Of a stretch of 64,000 bases of DNA, positions 1 to 11,955 are shown piece after piece. Each line of letters starts with the position of its first letter. Within the stretch, counting starts at the first letter, position 1. A program made the translations under genes and the position numbers. The notes below the pieces were generated by a model. It did not search any database, had not been told where the DNA came from, and saw nothing but the letters and a program-made list of their open reading frames with translations. This DNA comes from Torreya grandis (Eukaryota; Streptophyta; Pinopsida; Cupressales; Taxaceae), in the NCBI GenBank assembly GCA_037957365.1, contig JARHVA010000006.1, positions 11,366,001-11,430,000 on the forward strand, read 5' to 3'.

Positions 1-1750
1 TGTTTTGGAATCGATATAACATAGAAGAATAAGCTTATGTTAAATGATTTTAGGATACAAGTGTGTAGATGGCAAGTGGAAAAAGAGACAATAATTTTAT
101 GAAACACTAATGGTCTTCCCACCCCTTTCTCAGTACATCCCTTAAGGTGTGCACTTAGAGAGATTGAGACTGAACGGGTTCCTACAAGATACATAGTGTC
201 AATAATCGATAAAAGTTTGAAAATATTATGTATACATGTCCAAGTCTAATAGATACTTGATCAAAACATGTCATGATCCCCTTCCCAATCATATGATCAC
301 ATACATCCACTTCCAAAGTAAAATCAATAAATCAAACTATTGACAACATTTTTATCAAATCACCCATTTTTAATCAAATCCAATCATTGATGATCCACCT
401 ATTTTTGATGAAGAGCCTTTATTTGACACACAGAACTCATCTTTGATGAGCCTATATTTAAAGAACCTATTATTATTGAGCCAGATTCCTTTATTCATCA
501 ATTTACAAATATTTCTAATTTCCAAACATTTGTGCATTCCAAAGCTTCTATTTCCAAGTAAAAGGTGAACAAGGTACTTATGAACAACGTAATTCAACAA
601 TCCCTTTTGACAACTACATTTACATTAGAATCAGGTTCCATTTTAGAATCACTATCAAAATTGGGTTCCATTCTAAAACCAATATCAGATTTAACATTGG
701 AATCATCATCAACATCAGTCTCAACATTGGGTTCAGATCCTCTTGAGTTAGAATCAGCTTCAAATTTAGAAAATATTGATGTATGTTATGACATTGGCTC
801 CATATAAATAACCTATTCAATCAAAAGAATTTATGATTATTACACAGTTTATTAGGATGTTTCCTTCAACATCGATGTAAGTTCTCCTAGTAGCCTCTAT
901 GAAAATTTGTTGTTTTTTTCATTTTATTACCATTGCATGTGTCTTTACAATTAACTAGCCTAACACTTATATTAACATTCCACCTCCCACAAATGTTGAT
1001 TAGGACTGACAGAATCACACGTTGTTGAATTTCATTGATGGCAACATTTTAGTGAAATTTTTTTTGGGAAAGCAAAACACTATCAAAGAAAAATAATAAT
1101 CTCCTATTGAAACCTTGTTTAAGGCACTAGACGATAAGCAAAATCAAAAATTGGAATCTTTTAGTGAAACTTTGCTTAAGGTGCTAAGGGATAATCAAAA
1201 TGATGTATCAATATCCCTTGGTGAAACTTTATTCAAAGCGCTATTAGATAATTCATATCATAAAAATAAAAATAAAATTGTTGGTGAAAACCTCTTCGAG
1301 ATGCCACTAAATGAGCAAACGAGTTATGCATTGCTTGATGAAGACTATTGAAGTTAATATCGACCCTGAAACACTCTTTTTTAAATAGGTTCCAAAGACA
1401 TCTTGTTTAGAGTTTTGAAAGAAGAATAATCAAAAATTAATGAAGATCACAACAACATCAGTGCAATTTATAACACCAATAGGATTCAGACAGAATAATT
1501 ATTTCAAATAAGTATTGGTTAGATAAAAAAGGTTCCACATTATGCATCTTGTAATCCTCCATTGAGTTGAGATGCTAAAAAAACAAAAAAATCAAAAAAT
1601 AAAATAAATCAAAAGAGAAATAAATAATTTGTCTAATAGTGAAAACTATGCCTATGGTGTTTTGGACAAGTACCATGATGAAAACTAGGTTTTTGGTATT
1701 ATATGTAAATGATGCAAGAGCATCACTCATAGAATGAGGTGAATGTAAAC
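1..1750 (+). mobile_element. Host LTR retrotransposon H, left internal piece
   Basis: This stretch resembles positions 24330-25980, inside element T, in both DNA and peptide content: acidic DEPxF-like peptides, a Ser/Leu/Glu-rich stretch and an ETLFKAL-type repeat. It is therefore the 3' half of the internal region of a sibling element, H, whose 5' end lies outside the window. H resumes at 13228 after the G1 insertion, again at 32513 after the T insertion, and ends in the LTR at 33612-34578. No gag, protease, RT or integrase motif is visible here. A short match around 130-165 to the CCCTTAAGG...GCACT segment near 43075 suggests another small shared repeat. Homology was judged by eye. Confidence 0.6.
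361..1351 (+). pseudogene. Decayed acidic repeat ORF of element H
   Basis: Two open pieces in different frames, 565-807 and 1115-1351, are remnants of one coding region. The first is Ser/Leu/Glu-rich, with recurring TLESxS and ILESLSKLGS-like peptides. The second is built from imperfect repeats of an ETLFKALxDNQ-type motif and ends in GENLFEMP...LLDED. The same order and the same GENLFEMP/LLDED ending occur at 24354-25601 in element T, so the protein is a property of the family, not a chance ORF. Upstream at 400-480 the + strand reads IFDEP/IFKEP/IIEP peptides broken by stops. I do not recognise a function; it is neither pol nor a standard gag domain. Confidence 0.45.
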
Positions 1751-3959
1751 TTTGTCTAATTCAAGTGATTAGGGAGTCAAAATACATGTTTAAGTGTGGG
1801 AAAAATGTTAAGAGTCTTACAAATTTTCATTATGGAATGTTTTCCAAGTGCTTAGAGAGTGCCTTGGGTGGTTGGAGTTTTAAATTTGAGTTTCCAACCA
1901 AATTGCACAATTTGAATATTTGAATGTATTGGCATTGGAAGGATGATGTAAGAGTTGTTCAATAAGTTATTAAGGTGTTATATGGATAAGAAAATTTAAT
2001 AAGGCCTTTTAGGTTTATAAACATGTCCTCAAACCTCACTTGTATGGAATAACTCATCTTGATGTTGATGTCATGGGTAACACCCTTGCAAGAAGTTGCT
2101 TGAAGTTAGTTATGACAGTTTGGTAAGGGTAAAAACTTGTCTTTTTGGTTTTAGTATTCAGTTTTTGATATGGTATTCAAAGGAAATGGACTCTGATCCC
2201 AAAAAATGAAGAGAAATTTCTAAAAATTGATGAGAAAATATTGTTAACCCCTATTTTTGTCATGTGCAAACACAATGGTAAATGATTGTGTTGTAATTAT
2301 TCAGTGAAGCAATAATTTATGTGTAGTGTTCTCATGTTTTATTTGTTTTGGGAGAGTTGATATATGTCTTTTGAATGCATTTTGAAGGATTTATATATTA
2401 TTTTCAATTTTGTTTTCATGGTGAACTAATAGGGCTATAATGAAGGGTATTTCATACAATAAATAACTAATCTATGGCAAAAGTATTTTACAAAATATTT
2501 CATTGTGAATGATGGGTGATTATAATAGGTATGAAGTTTATTAAGGCTATTAAATAACTCTATGTGGATTCTATAAACCCATGGTGTAAATAAAATCCTT
2601 ATAGGAAGTGTTAATAGGGCTTATACTCTATGATTGTGAGTGAGTAGAAGATGGTTCACAAAGTTTTCCAAGAAGGTAAGCATTAAGGTTATTATTAATA
2701 ATTGGAAAAGGTGTTTTTAAAGGTTTTTTATAGGTACTAATCTTGATAGTGCTCAAAAATCTCTTTGGAGAATCTACATACCCCATAAGACACTGGTAGA
2801 CCTCACAAAGGTAACTGTGTATGCTAAGCATTCAAAATAACGTGATAAAGAGAGTTGTAGATTTGTTGGTAAATGTAACCCTTGTTTGATAGGGTATATT
2901 GAGGATTTAAATCACATAAAAAATAATTTATATGATAGAGACCCTTCTTGGAAAACCTTGTGGCAAGAACTGGTTTCCATAACCCTGCATACATGATTAC
3001 ATACTTGTTTTAAAGCAAGACTGTATGGTAAAAGGGGAGTAGGGTCATAATTGTGATAATATAATACTTGGATATGGTAAACATAAGTACCTCATAGCCT
3101 AAACACTATTTAAATTAAATTTAAATCTTGTTTGAAACTTGCAAACCTCATTGAAACACTTGTGACCCCTATTTTCTAAAATTATGCACACATAGTAGTA
3201 AGGAAAGTGAATTAGAGTGTGGAACAGAGGAAGCATAATGAGTAAATAATGTTTGTTCAAGATGTGCATCGGTCCCAGAGACCTCAAATAATGATCACAA
3301 TTATTTTAATTCCTACAATAAATGATAATTGATCATTTTTTCACTCTCAGGTGTATACAAAGACTAAAAACTCAGAACTAGGGGTTGTAACGAAAAGTGC
3401 CATTATAAAACAATCTAACTAGTGGAAAGCCCCAAAAATTTGTCATTAGGGAGGTATCATTGAATATAATATATTTTTTGAGTTTTCAATTTTATTCCAT
3501 ACATACACGTGCCAAAAGGAGTGACTGAGTGGAAATAGTGATAGGGTTGACCTGATTAGGCCTAACAGTGGCCTTAAAGAGAGTAGTAAAGGGGTTAAGA
3601 AGGAGAATTAGAGATGGAAAATTTAGGATGAGGAAAATTTTAATAGAGGGTATTAGAATATAATATTTTTTTATCATTATCAAACCGTACAAAATTGTAC
3701 ATGTCATTTTAACCAAAAAAAGGGCTACTAAGGTGGACTACGATAAAGGAGGAAGTTGCCAATAGGAATGAAATAGGTAAGTAAGAGTGTTGACAAGAGT
3801 AAGAGAGGTCTATAAAGGACCTAAAGGGGTAAGAGGAGGCCTATTAAATCCTTTATAAAGATAAATCATTTGTGAAACCTGAAATAGTCATATGAACCTC
3901 ATTTGATAGAGAACATTAATAAGAAGGAATTTAAGAGTTTGTTGATCATATCTACATCA
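1751..3959 (+). repeat. G1 5' LTR
   Basis: This LTR of about 2.2 kb aligns over its whole length with 7409-8886 plus 12501-13227. A TATA-like ATAAAG lies near 3854, and the end is CA at 3958-3959. The two LTRs differ by many substitutions and small indels per line, so the insertion is old. No coding capacity is apparent. Confidence 0.75.
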
Positions 3960-3961
3960 TT

Positions 3962-3973
3962 TTGTATCAAAGT
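3962..3973 (+). promoter_or_regulatory. G1 primer-binding site (degenerate iMet)
   Basis: TTGTATCAAAGT sits two bases after the LTR end and matches the plant initiator-Met site TGGTATCAGAGC at 9 of 12 positions. Its placement directly after CA supports the LTR boundary and plus orientation. Confidence 0.6.
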
Positions 3974-4419
3974 AGGTTATTCTTGGTGGTGGTTAATTGG
4001 TGCTTGGAGAAAAAAGATATAATTATACAAGTCAAAAGATAAATTGGACAACATGTGCTTATAACTCAATTACAAGGTAGGGAACCAAGAACACTATTCC
4101 ATAAAGAAAAGAGTGGATAGAGGCATCAGAGATCAAGATGGCATGGTGGATCATTTTATGGTTTAGATAACACAGCTAATTGTACCTTTGATTATGAGAA
4201 TGGAATCCATTTACATTTCTCTCAAAGAAAGAGCAAAAAATGTAGAGATAGTACATGTGGAAGGTAATGGAGGATAACAAGGTCAAGAAGAACCTTTACA
4301 GCCAAGATCAATTAGAGAAAAGAGTGGAGTATTAGTCCAAGAGGCCATGGGGCCACAAAATCATATTATAATAGGTCAAGATAACATGATATCACATCAC
4401 CATGCACATGAGGTAAGGT

Positions 4420-5095
4420 CATTTACAATTGATAAAGCAAGAACTAATGATAGTCTCATAAGACATAGACAAAGACCAGCATTCTAAGGATAGTGTTGGC
4501 ATTGTAATAGAGAAGGGCATAGAGTAATATAATGTCCCTCACAAGTTGGCAGGGATGGTCAATAGAGTGAAAGAAAATTAAATGAAGAAAGAAGACAAGT
4601 GAGAAGAGAATCTTTACTCATGAGAAGGGTGTTGTTGCAACAGAAGGGACAAGTACAAAAACTAATACAAAGGAGAAGCTTGTTTAAGAGCAAATATAAA
4701 GCAAAGGGAAAGTGTTGTAAGGTGGTTATTGATGGAGGAATTAAAAATAATATTATGTCATTGGAGATGGTACAAAAGCTGGGATTGAAAAGAATGCCTC
4801 ATCCCCATCTTTACAAGTTAACATGGGTTTAATAAGGACATCAAATCATGGTAAGTGAAGCAAAGTGTGGTTAATTTCATATAGGTCTCTATAAGGATAG
4901 AGTTTTGTGTGACATAATTCCCATGGACATTTGCCATTTGTTGCTATGGAGGCCATGGAAATTTGATATGAAGGTTGTTCATGATGGGCAAGCAAACACT
5001 TACACTATAAAGAAAGATGGAGTGGCACATGTTCTTTTACCATTGAAAAGTGATGCAAGAAGAATGGAATAAAGAGTGATGGTGATGACAACCAA
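4420..5095 (+). pseudogene. G1 gag C-terminus and aspartic protease remnant
   Basis: One reading frame holds a CX2CX4HX4C zinc knuckle at 4494-4535 (CWHCNREGHRVI, a stop, then C). It continues to a retroviral-type protease: VVIDGGIKNNIMS replaces the usual D-S/T-G active-site strand, followed by KLGL..HPHLYKLTW, then RVLCDIIPMDICHLLLWRPW and FDMKVVHDG. This order (zinc knuckle, VIDGG, LLGRPW, HDG) is typical of chromovirus-like Ty3/gypsy elements. Several stops (TAA, TAG) lie in frame, so it is a pseudogene. The expected LLGRPW reads LLWRPW. The same frame runs on into the charged ORF at 5115. Confidence 0.75.
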
Positions 5096-5114
5096 ATAGT
5101 AATTTGGTCAATCT

Positions 5115-6376
5115 ATGGAGAGTTTGAACTTGATCAAATCCCTTAAGAAGGAAGAGGAGATAAGTAGTCTTGATAGGGTGATCATGGAGATGTATGAGTC
5201 GACAAAGTTGGACATGGAAAAATAAATCCAACAAGAGAATAGAATGTTGGGTGAGGTCACCAAGTTAAATAGTGGAAGTGATCTTTGTGAGAAGGCATCA
5301 ATAGATAGCATGAAGTACAAGAGTGAATAATATACCAAAAGAAGAGGAGTATAAATTATAGCTGAAATGGATAATAAGTGGTTTGGTAATGATACCAAGC
5401 AAGAGAAGAAGTTGGATAATGAAGTGTCCAAGAAAGAAGCACAAGAAAGAGCCAAGAAGGCATCAAATTTTGATGCTAACAAAATGTTTTGTGATGTGTA
5501 TACAGGTAATGTAAAGGCAATCACTAAATAAGTCATAAAAATAAGGAAGCTAAAGGATTTTGAGGTCAAATAAGATACAGTTGATTCAATACAGCCCAAG
5601 ATTAATCAAGAAGTGCAAAACAAGGGGGAGAACCCTGCCCAAAGATACAAGATAGTATAAAAGAACAAGGTAAGAGGGAAGAAGAAACCATGTATTTGGA
5701 TAGTTGTAACTTGTAATTGAAGACAAATATGGAAGACAAGAAAGAGGTGAGAATGCAAGCTCAAGAGTTACTAAAAACCATGTGAAGAAAAAATAATAAG
5801 TTAATGACAAAGTCATTTAATGAAGATGAAAATAAAAGGGATAGTTCAGTTATGACAGGGCAGTCAAAAGGAGCATCTTAAGTGAAGAAACTTTATGTAA
5901 GATCAAGAATCAAGCAAATGTTGAGTGGAATAAGGTATGTGGCACTCAAGGTAGTGTAAATCTAATGGATGAATATGTATTCTTATGTGTGTGTAAGAGT
6001 GATTTTGCAATTAAGAAGTGGCAAGAATGTGAGAAACCACATCAAGAAGGAGGGTAGGATGATAAAGATCAATACAAAGATTTGGAAATGAAAACAGGTC
6101 AAGAAATAATTTTCAAAGGGCTATACATGCATATGAAATAAAAAGAGGATGCTCAAGGTACATTCATGCAAGTTTTTCAAGTTCATACTTTTTTGTGTTA
6201 ACTCTTTGCCAAATGGTAGATCTGTGAAATATAGAAGTGATGTGAAGATAAATCATGATCAAAGAAATCATTCATCAATGCAAGAATATGGTGAGGATTT
6301 TCAAGTTTTTCAAGTCTCAAGAGTTGACAAGGTCATCATGTTCAAATATGACATATGGGAGAGTGATGATGGATAA
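5115..6376 (+). pseudogene. G1 Lys/Glu-rich ORF of unknown function
   Basis: Starting at an ATG in the same frame as the protease, this reads a highly charged protein (SLKKEEEISS, KQEKKLDNEVSKKEAQERAKK, KIRKLKDFEVK) for about 195 codons. It is broken by only a handful of stops, most of them TAA where CAA (Gln) would fit. Beyond about 5700 similar charged peptides continue in shifted frames. The composition suggests helix or coiled coil. It sits exactly where reverse transcriptase should follow protease, but no RT motif is present. I do not recognise a family. It could be a captured host sequence or a fast-evolving element ORF; the minus-strand ORF at 5108-5599 is its antisense shadow. Confidence 0.45.
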
Positions 6377-7408
6377 ACAAGGAGGATGTTTTAGGTTGAT
6401 TTGATAAGACAATATCAAGACACTAGGATAAAGACATGTGAAGTGTTGGAAGCAAACTCTATGGAACTGTTAAGCATGAAGAATACATTACAAGGTGAGA
6501 TAAGGTATGAAGCTAGAGACATACAGTGCTTATACATTGATTTACATGAAGAGGTATATTGTTTGTTATTTAAAGAATAAATATCTAGATAAGGAGGCAT
6601 GAGTCAGGTTGAATATAGTTTAAGAAATACTTATATGATGAAGGAGATAGTAAGGACGCTGGTCCTTAATCAACATAATGTCAAAAAGGTGGAACACTCA
6701 GCCTTAAGAGAAGCTAAACAATTGAAGCACCTCAAGGTATGGAACATAGACCTGCATTTTTGTTTAAATCATGATCATAATCTTGTAAACATTTGTATAG
6801 ATCAAGTATATCATAAGAAATAACGAAGGGGTGACTTAAAATTTCATCATCTAAGCATGCCCATACAAGAGAAATCACCATTTAAAGCATTGCAAAAAAT
6901 ATGCAAGGTTGCAGCAGTTGTACAAAGGATAGTAGGATTATTTTGGATGCTAGAGACATGGAGTGTAGGGAACATAGCAAGAAGTAGTGCAGAGATTAGA
7001 AGAAAAGGAATAAGCATCTATTAGATCACATCCAACTAGGAGTTCAATTTCTGAGTTTTGGTCATGCATATAATCAAGTATTGCAAAAGGGTAAAGACAT
7101 GTTAATCATTTTAAGTGTTTTCAAAGAAGAAAGGGTTGAAAAGGTAGTAAGGAAAAAGGCTTTAAAAAGTTTAGGTTGGTAAATTTAGTTTCCACATACC
7201 AATTCAACCTAGGCAACATGCATTTTGGACAAGTAGGCAGATAGAAGGATTTGGATTCAGCAGGATGTCACATTTAAGAAGTCATAATTCATTAAACATA
7301 CTAAAATGAATAAGAATGATTCCATCAAAGACATAAAGAAAAAACTAGAAATGATCATGGATAGCAAATTCACTTTCATTTTGTTTTTTTTTCCCCTTGG
7401 GAGTATGA

Positions 7409-8886
7409 TGTGTCTAATTTAGGTGATTAGGGAGTCAAAAGACATGTTTAGGTGTGGGAAAAATGTTAGGAGTCTAAAAAAATTTCATTTTGGAATCCTT
7501 TCCAAGTGCTTAGAGAGTGCTTAGGGTGGTTGGAGTTTTAAATTTGAGTTTTCCACCAAATTTCACAATTTGAATATTTGAATGTATTGACATTGGAAGG
7601 ATGATGTAGGAGTTGTTCAATAGGTTATTAAGGTGTTAAATGGATAGGAAAAGTGAATAATGCCTTTTAGGTTTATAAGCATGTCCTCAATCCTCACCTA
7701 TACAGAATAACCCATCTTGATGTTGATGTCATGGGTAACACCCTTGCAAGAAGTTGCTTGAAGTTAGTTATAACAGTTTTGGTAGGGGTAAAAACTTGTC
7801 TTTTTGGTTTTGGTATTTAGTTGTTGATATGGTATTCAAAGGAAAAGGACTTTGATCCCAAGAAATGAAGAGAAGGTTCTAAAAACTAATTAGAAAATAT
7901 TTTTAACCCTTGTTTTTGTCCTATGCAAGCACAATGGTAAATGATTCTGTTGTAATTGCTCAGTAAAGTAAGAAAGTCTATGTAGTTTTCTCATGTTTGC
8001 TTTGTTTTGGGAGAGTTGATATATGTCTATTGAATTAATTTTGAAGGATTTATATTTTTTTTTCAACTCTATTTGCATGGTGAACTAACAGACCTATAAT
8101 GAAGGATATTTCAAGCAGTAAGTAACCAATATGTGGCAAAAGTCTTTTACAAAAGTTTTCATTACAAATGTTGGGTGATTACAATAGGTAAGAGGTTTAT
8201 TAAAGTTCTTAAATAACTCTGTGTGGATCCTAGAAACCCATGTTGTAAACAAAATACTTGTAGGAAGTGTTAATAGGGCTTATACTCTATGATTGTGAGT
8301 GAGCAGATAGATGGTTCACAAAGTGTTCTAAGAAGGTAAGCATTAAGGTTATTATTAAGAATGGGAAAAGGTGTTTTGAAAGCATTTTTATAGGTACTAA
8401 TCTTGACAATGCTTAGAAATATATTTGGAGAATTTATAGACCCTATAAGACACTGACAGACCTCACAAATGTAATTATGTATGTTAAGCATTCAAAATAA
8501 TGTGATGAAGAGAGGTGCAAAGTTGTTGGTAAATGTATTCCTTGTTTGATTGGGTATATTGAGGAGTTAAATCACATAACAAACAATTTAGATGAGAGAG
8601 ACCTTTCTTAGAGAACCTTGTGGCAAGAACTAGTTTCCATAACCATGCATGCATGATTATATACTTGTTTTGAAGTAATATTATATGGTAAAAGGGGATT
8701 AGGGTCATAATTGTGAGAATATAACACTTGAAAAAGGTAAAAACAAGCCCCAGAGCCTAAACTTTGTTTACAGTAAATTGAAATCTTGTTTGAAACTTAC
8801 AAACCTCATTGGAACCCTTGTGACCCTTGTTTGCTAAAATTGTGCACACATAGTAGTAAGGAAATTGAATTAGAGTGTGGAACAAA
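7409..8886 (+). repeat. G1 3' LTR, left part
   Basis: Starts TGTGTCTAATTTAGG right after a CCCCTTGGGAG stretch that may be the polypurine tract region, and aligns with 1751 onward. It is interrupted at 8887 by element G2, whose TSD ACAAA (8882-8886) is the last part of this segment. Confidence 0.75.
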
Positions 8887-9426
8887 TGATCCGGGAAATA
8901 ATTTAGGTGACAATTTAGGTGACAGGTCTACCCCAATTGATGACGGAACTTTCGGTAGCCATAACTTTTGCACCGTAGCTCCAATTGACTCATTGTTTAA
9001 ACCGTTGGAAAGCTAAGAATGAGGAGAATGTAGTGAGATGGCATGGATCTCCACTCAATGAAGTTTAACCCTTGAAAATCCAATGAAAGTGCCCCAAATT
9101 TTAATTTTAGTAGTGCAGTCTAAAAATAGTAAGTTTTTAAAAATAGTAATTCCTCGAATTCTGTATTGTTGTAAATCATGAAAGTCAAAATAATTCATCT
9201 CCCTCGAGATTGGTGACCTTACACATCCTCCCCCCACCTTCAAAACATGTATAAATGAAGATGTAATCTGAAATGAAAATTAGACATCTCTTCTCAAAGA
9301 TAAGCATATGTTTGGGTATGCAAATTTGATCAATAAAACATCTCTTCTCAGACATAGCATTATTTGAATTGTCTTGTTCTTGTTTCTTGAATTATATTTC
9401 AACCAAATATTTCAAGTTTTGGATCA
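8887..9426 (+). repeat. G2 5' LTR
   Basis: A 540-bp terminal repeat, TGATCC...GGATCA, same length as the partner at 11956. A TATA-like ATGTATAAAT lies near 9247. Divergence from the partner is modest, a few changes per 60 bases. Confidence 0.85.
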
Positions 9427-9427
9427 G

Positions 9428-9439
9428 TGGTATTAGATT
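9428..9439 (+). promoter_or_regulatory. G2 primer-binding site
   Basis: TGGTATTAGATT, one base after the LTR, matches the initiator-Met complement TGGTATCAGAGC at 9 of 12 bases. Confidence 0.65.
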
Positions 9440-9730
9440 GTTTTATCTTTAGAGTGTATGATCCTAAAGATGAGGTCATATTACAAGAAGCTTGGGTGAA
9501 AAATAGAACCAGCAAACTATCCACCTATTCGCTCTAAACAACTTCAAATGACGAAAAACACCGAGACATATGATCCTTCAAAGAAAATGGTGAATGAAGC
9601 CCTCTAACAATAACAAGCATAGATGCTACAATAATTCACTCAAATTCTCCAATAAATCTTGATGGGAAATTTTGGCTCCTCATCCGCACCCCCACATCCT
9701 TTCAGTGCCCCAACACCCTTCAAGGTTTAG

Positions 9731-10516
9731 GTGAATTTTGATATCCCTACATTTGAAGGTAAAATCAATGTTGATACAGTAAAAATTTGGTTAAATCAAT
9801 TGTCATCTTATTTTTCTATAAATAAATTCATCGATATAGAGAAGATCACTTTTGCTCTTTTAAAAGCATCATTGCCTATCAAAAACTGGTGGGAAGTGTA
9901 CAAAAAGAGATTCAGTGCAGATGATATTGGCCTTGAGATGGAACCTACCTAGGATGATTTCATAGAAGATGTAAAGGAAGAAAAGACTGAGAAGTGGTGT
10001 GATTATCACAAATCTGGAACTCACTCTAAAGAAGAATGTTGAGCCATCAAGTCCCTGCTTTCTAAGTCACAATCCTCAACATCCACTACTCTACCTCATA
10101 TAGACCTTGCAGTCGAAGAGGTTGAAGAAGAGATTATAGATGTTGAGCCTAAAGCGATTGTTTCTTCATCACAGACCCATGAGGAGAGGCTAGATGATAA
10201 TGAAAGGTTATTTCACTCTACATTATGGGTGAAAGGTAAGCCTCTACATTTCATTCTTGATAGTAGAAGTCAAAAGTATTTAATCTCTACTAATATTGTG
10301 AAAATCCGAAATCTATCCATGAAGCCTCACCTAAAGCCATACAATATTGGATGGTTGAGTCCAGGGAGAAACCTTTGTATCACCCACCAATGTCTTCTCT
10401 CATATGCAATAAAACCTTTCCACGATGAGGTCTTATGTGATGTGGTTAATCTAGATGTTTGTGATGTACTCTTTGGTCAGCCATTCATGTATGATCAATA
10501 TGGTATTTATGAATAG
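9731..10516 (+). pseudogene. G2 gag and aspartic protease remnant
   Basis: The gag start reads DIPTFEGKINVDTVKIWL, the usual gypsy capsid opening (FxGxxxxDxxxxWL). It continues WWEVYKKRF, then after a stop a zinc-finger remnant, WCDYHKSGTHSKEEC. The open frame 10229-10516 is protease-like: LHFILDSRSQKYLIS, where D-S-G would normally be, then DEVLCDVVNLDVCDVLFGQPFMYD, matching the conserved DVLLGRPW region. The loss of the D-S-G glycine and several stops show it is dead. Frame changes separate the two halves. Confidence 0.7.
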
Positions 10517-10782
10517 GGTATACTTTAAGAAACCCCTCCTTTAGAAAAGGTGTAAAAAATTGGCGAAAGGTGTAAAACACCTGACAAAAAAAATTATTTT
10601 TTGTGACGAAAAAAATAGATTACAAAGAAAAAATAATAATCTCCATTGGTGAATCATTCATAGTCTCTCAAACAATGTGTAAAATCTGAGCGAATTGTGT
10701 TATTTTAAAACCACAAAAAAATTATACATTGGCGAACAAAAAATAATAATCATAGTAAAATTTTAATTTTTTGGGCACTGGG

Positions 10783-11123
10783 AATGGGATGGGATCGGCT
10801 TGTGGCACTTTGCGAGAGATATTTTCATACTATTCTATCACGCATACATCCCTTCATGCAGCCTTCATACCTCCTATGATGTCTCCTTGAAATCTTGAAA
10901 CCCTAAAATATGGCTAAGTTTGAAACCCTGAAACCCTGGAATCTGACTAACTCTGAAATATGATAGGATCCACCAAAACCTAGAATTTGCATTATAGCTC
11001 CTAGCGGTCCGAAACACCTCTCAAACATCCTGAAAGTATATAAATAAAATATAACTTAAAGTATAAGAAACTAGATGTAAACTTATACTTAAATGTTTAT
11101 TTTATTTGTATACTGTTGGGTTC
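10783..11123. repeat. 340-bp hairpin repeat shared with 42727-43064
   Basis: This segment is nearly identical, in inverted orientation, to 42727-43064 inside the TIR transposon in the DUF1218 intron. Both copies contain a long imperfect hairpin (here about 11036-11113) with arms rich in TATAAATAAAAT and AAGTATAAGT. Flanks outside the shared block do not match between copies, and the transposon's CATAGTCAC ends were not found here. From 10517 to 10782 and 11124 to 11560 I see no coding feature; both contain scattered TTCG/CGAA-rich words like those in the 42583 element. Confidence 0.65.
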
Positions 11124-11639
11124 GAAAAAAAAAAAGGGTTATTTGGTCAAGTTCGACCGCACAAATTCGGTCCATGCCATTTCTTCAGTTCGAACCGAAC
11201 ATCAGCCATGTTTGGTCGAACATGGTAACTATGATTGAATGTCTCATTTCTATTTTCTTGAATTCGGATTTATACATATTACAAATGAAAGTGTGTTCGT
11301 GAAACGAGCTGACTCCTCCACTTCCCATAACGTGAAACCCGGTGAACATTCCACAATAAACGTTACCTGGTTGGCTGCGTGAAAGGCAAATACCGCTAGG
11401 GAAAAACTCAAACGTAACATTTCCCTTCTCAATTACAATGCTAGGCAACCAGGTAAACCCAACAAAGCTTGGTGACCAGGAAACCATGGAAGGGCTCAGA
11501 AATCGCCAAAACGTCAAATTCACCAAAATATAAAAATTTGCCACTATATTATTCCCTGTTTATGAATCAAGAACTTGAAGGATTACTCTCACTCTTGGAA
11601 CACAGTGCTATAGGGTACCAGAGGTACCATCTTCTACAT

Positions 11640-11880
11640 CTGTCTCTTTGATTAGTGCCAAGAAATTTGTTCTCATGGTGGTCAAGCCACAAGAATCCAA
11701 AAGGGCCGATGTTGAATCCCTGACTACACAAACAACACAATAATAGAAGCAAATAGATACCAAGCTAAATAATTTCATGAACTTCCATCCACAAACTGAT
11801 GGTCAAATAGAAATGGTGAACAATCGAGCCCTGCATAGTTCCATAAATCATAGTCCATTCCAAGTTTGCATCAGGAATCA
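11640..11880 (+). pseudogene. G2 integrase C-terminal remnant
   Basis: The peptide NFHPQTDGQIEMVNN at 11777 onward is the conserved HPQTDGQTE-VN motif near the end of the gypsy integrase core, followed by HSSINHSPFQVC, equivalent to the usual SPFxxxYG. Just upstream, TKLNNFM fits the DTKLLxF part of the same domain. The core D,D-35-E block was not found, so only the tail survives. The downstream chromodomain or LTR-proximal coding part is also missing: the polypurine tract begins within about 60 bases. Confidence 0.7.
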
Positions 11881-11940
11881 AATCAAAGTAAAACTCCCAC
11901 ACTTGATGAAAAATATTGATGCAATGGGGACCATTGCTTC

Positions 11941-11955
11941 TCAAGGAGGGAGGAA
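11941..11955 (+). other. G2 polypurine tract
   Basis: The purine-rich run AAGGAGGGAGGAA directly abuts the 3' LTR at 11956, as expected for plus-strand priming. Confidence 0.75.

Noticed and set aside
5108..5599. 163-codon minus-strand ORF with Leu/Ser/Phe-rich translation
   Set aside because: Antisense shadow of the A/G-rich Lys/Glu ORF on the plus strand.
11185..11544. Overlapping minus-strand ORFs (119 and 60 codons) in G2
   Set aside because: No recognisable domain, overlapping in two frames, in a region that differs from any retrotransposon gene; left unassigned.
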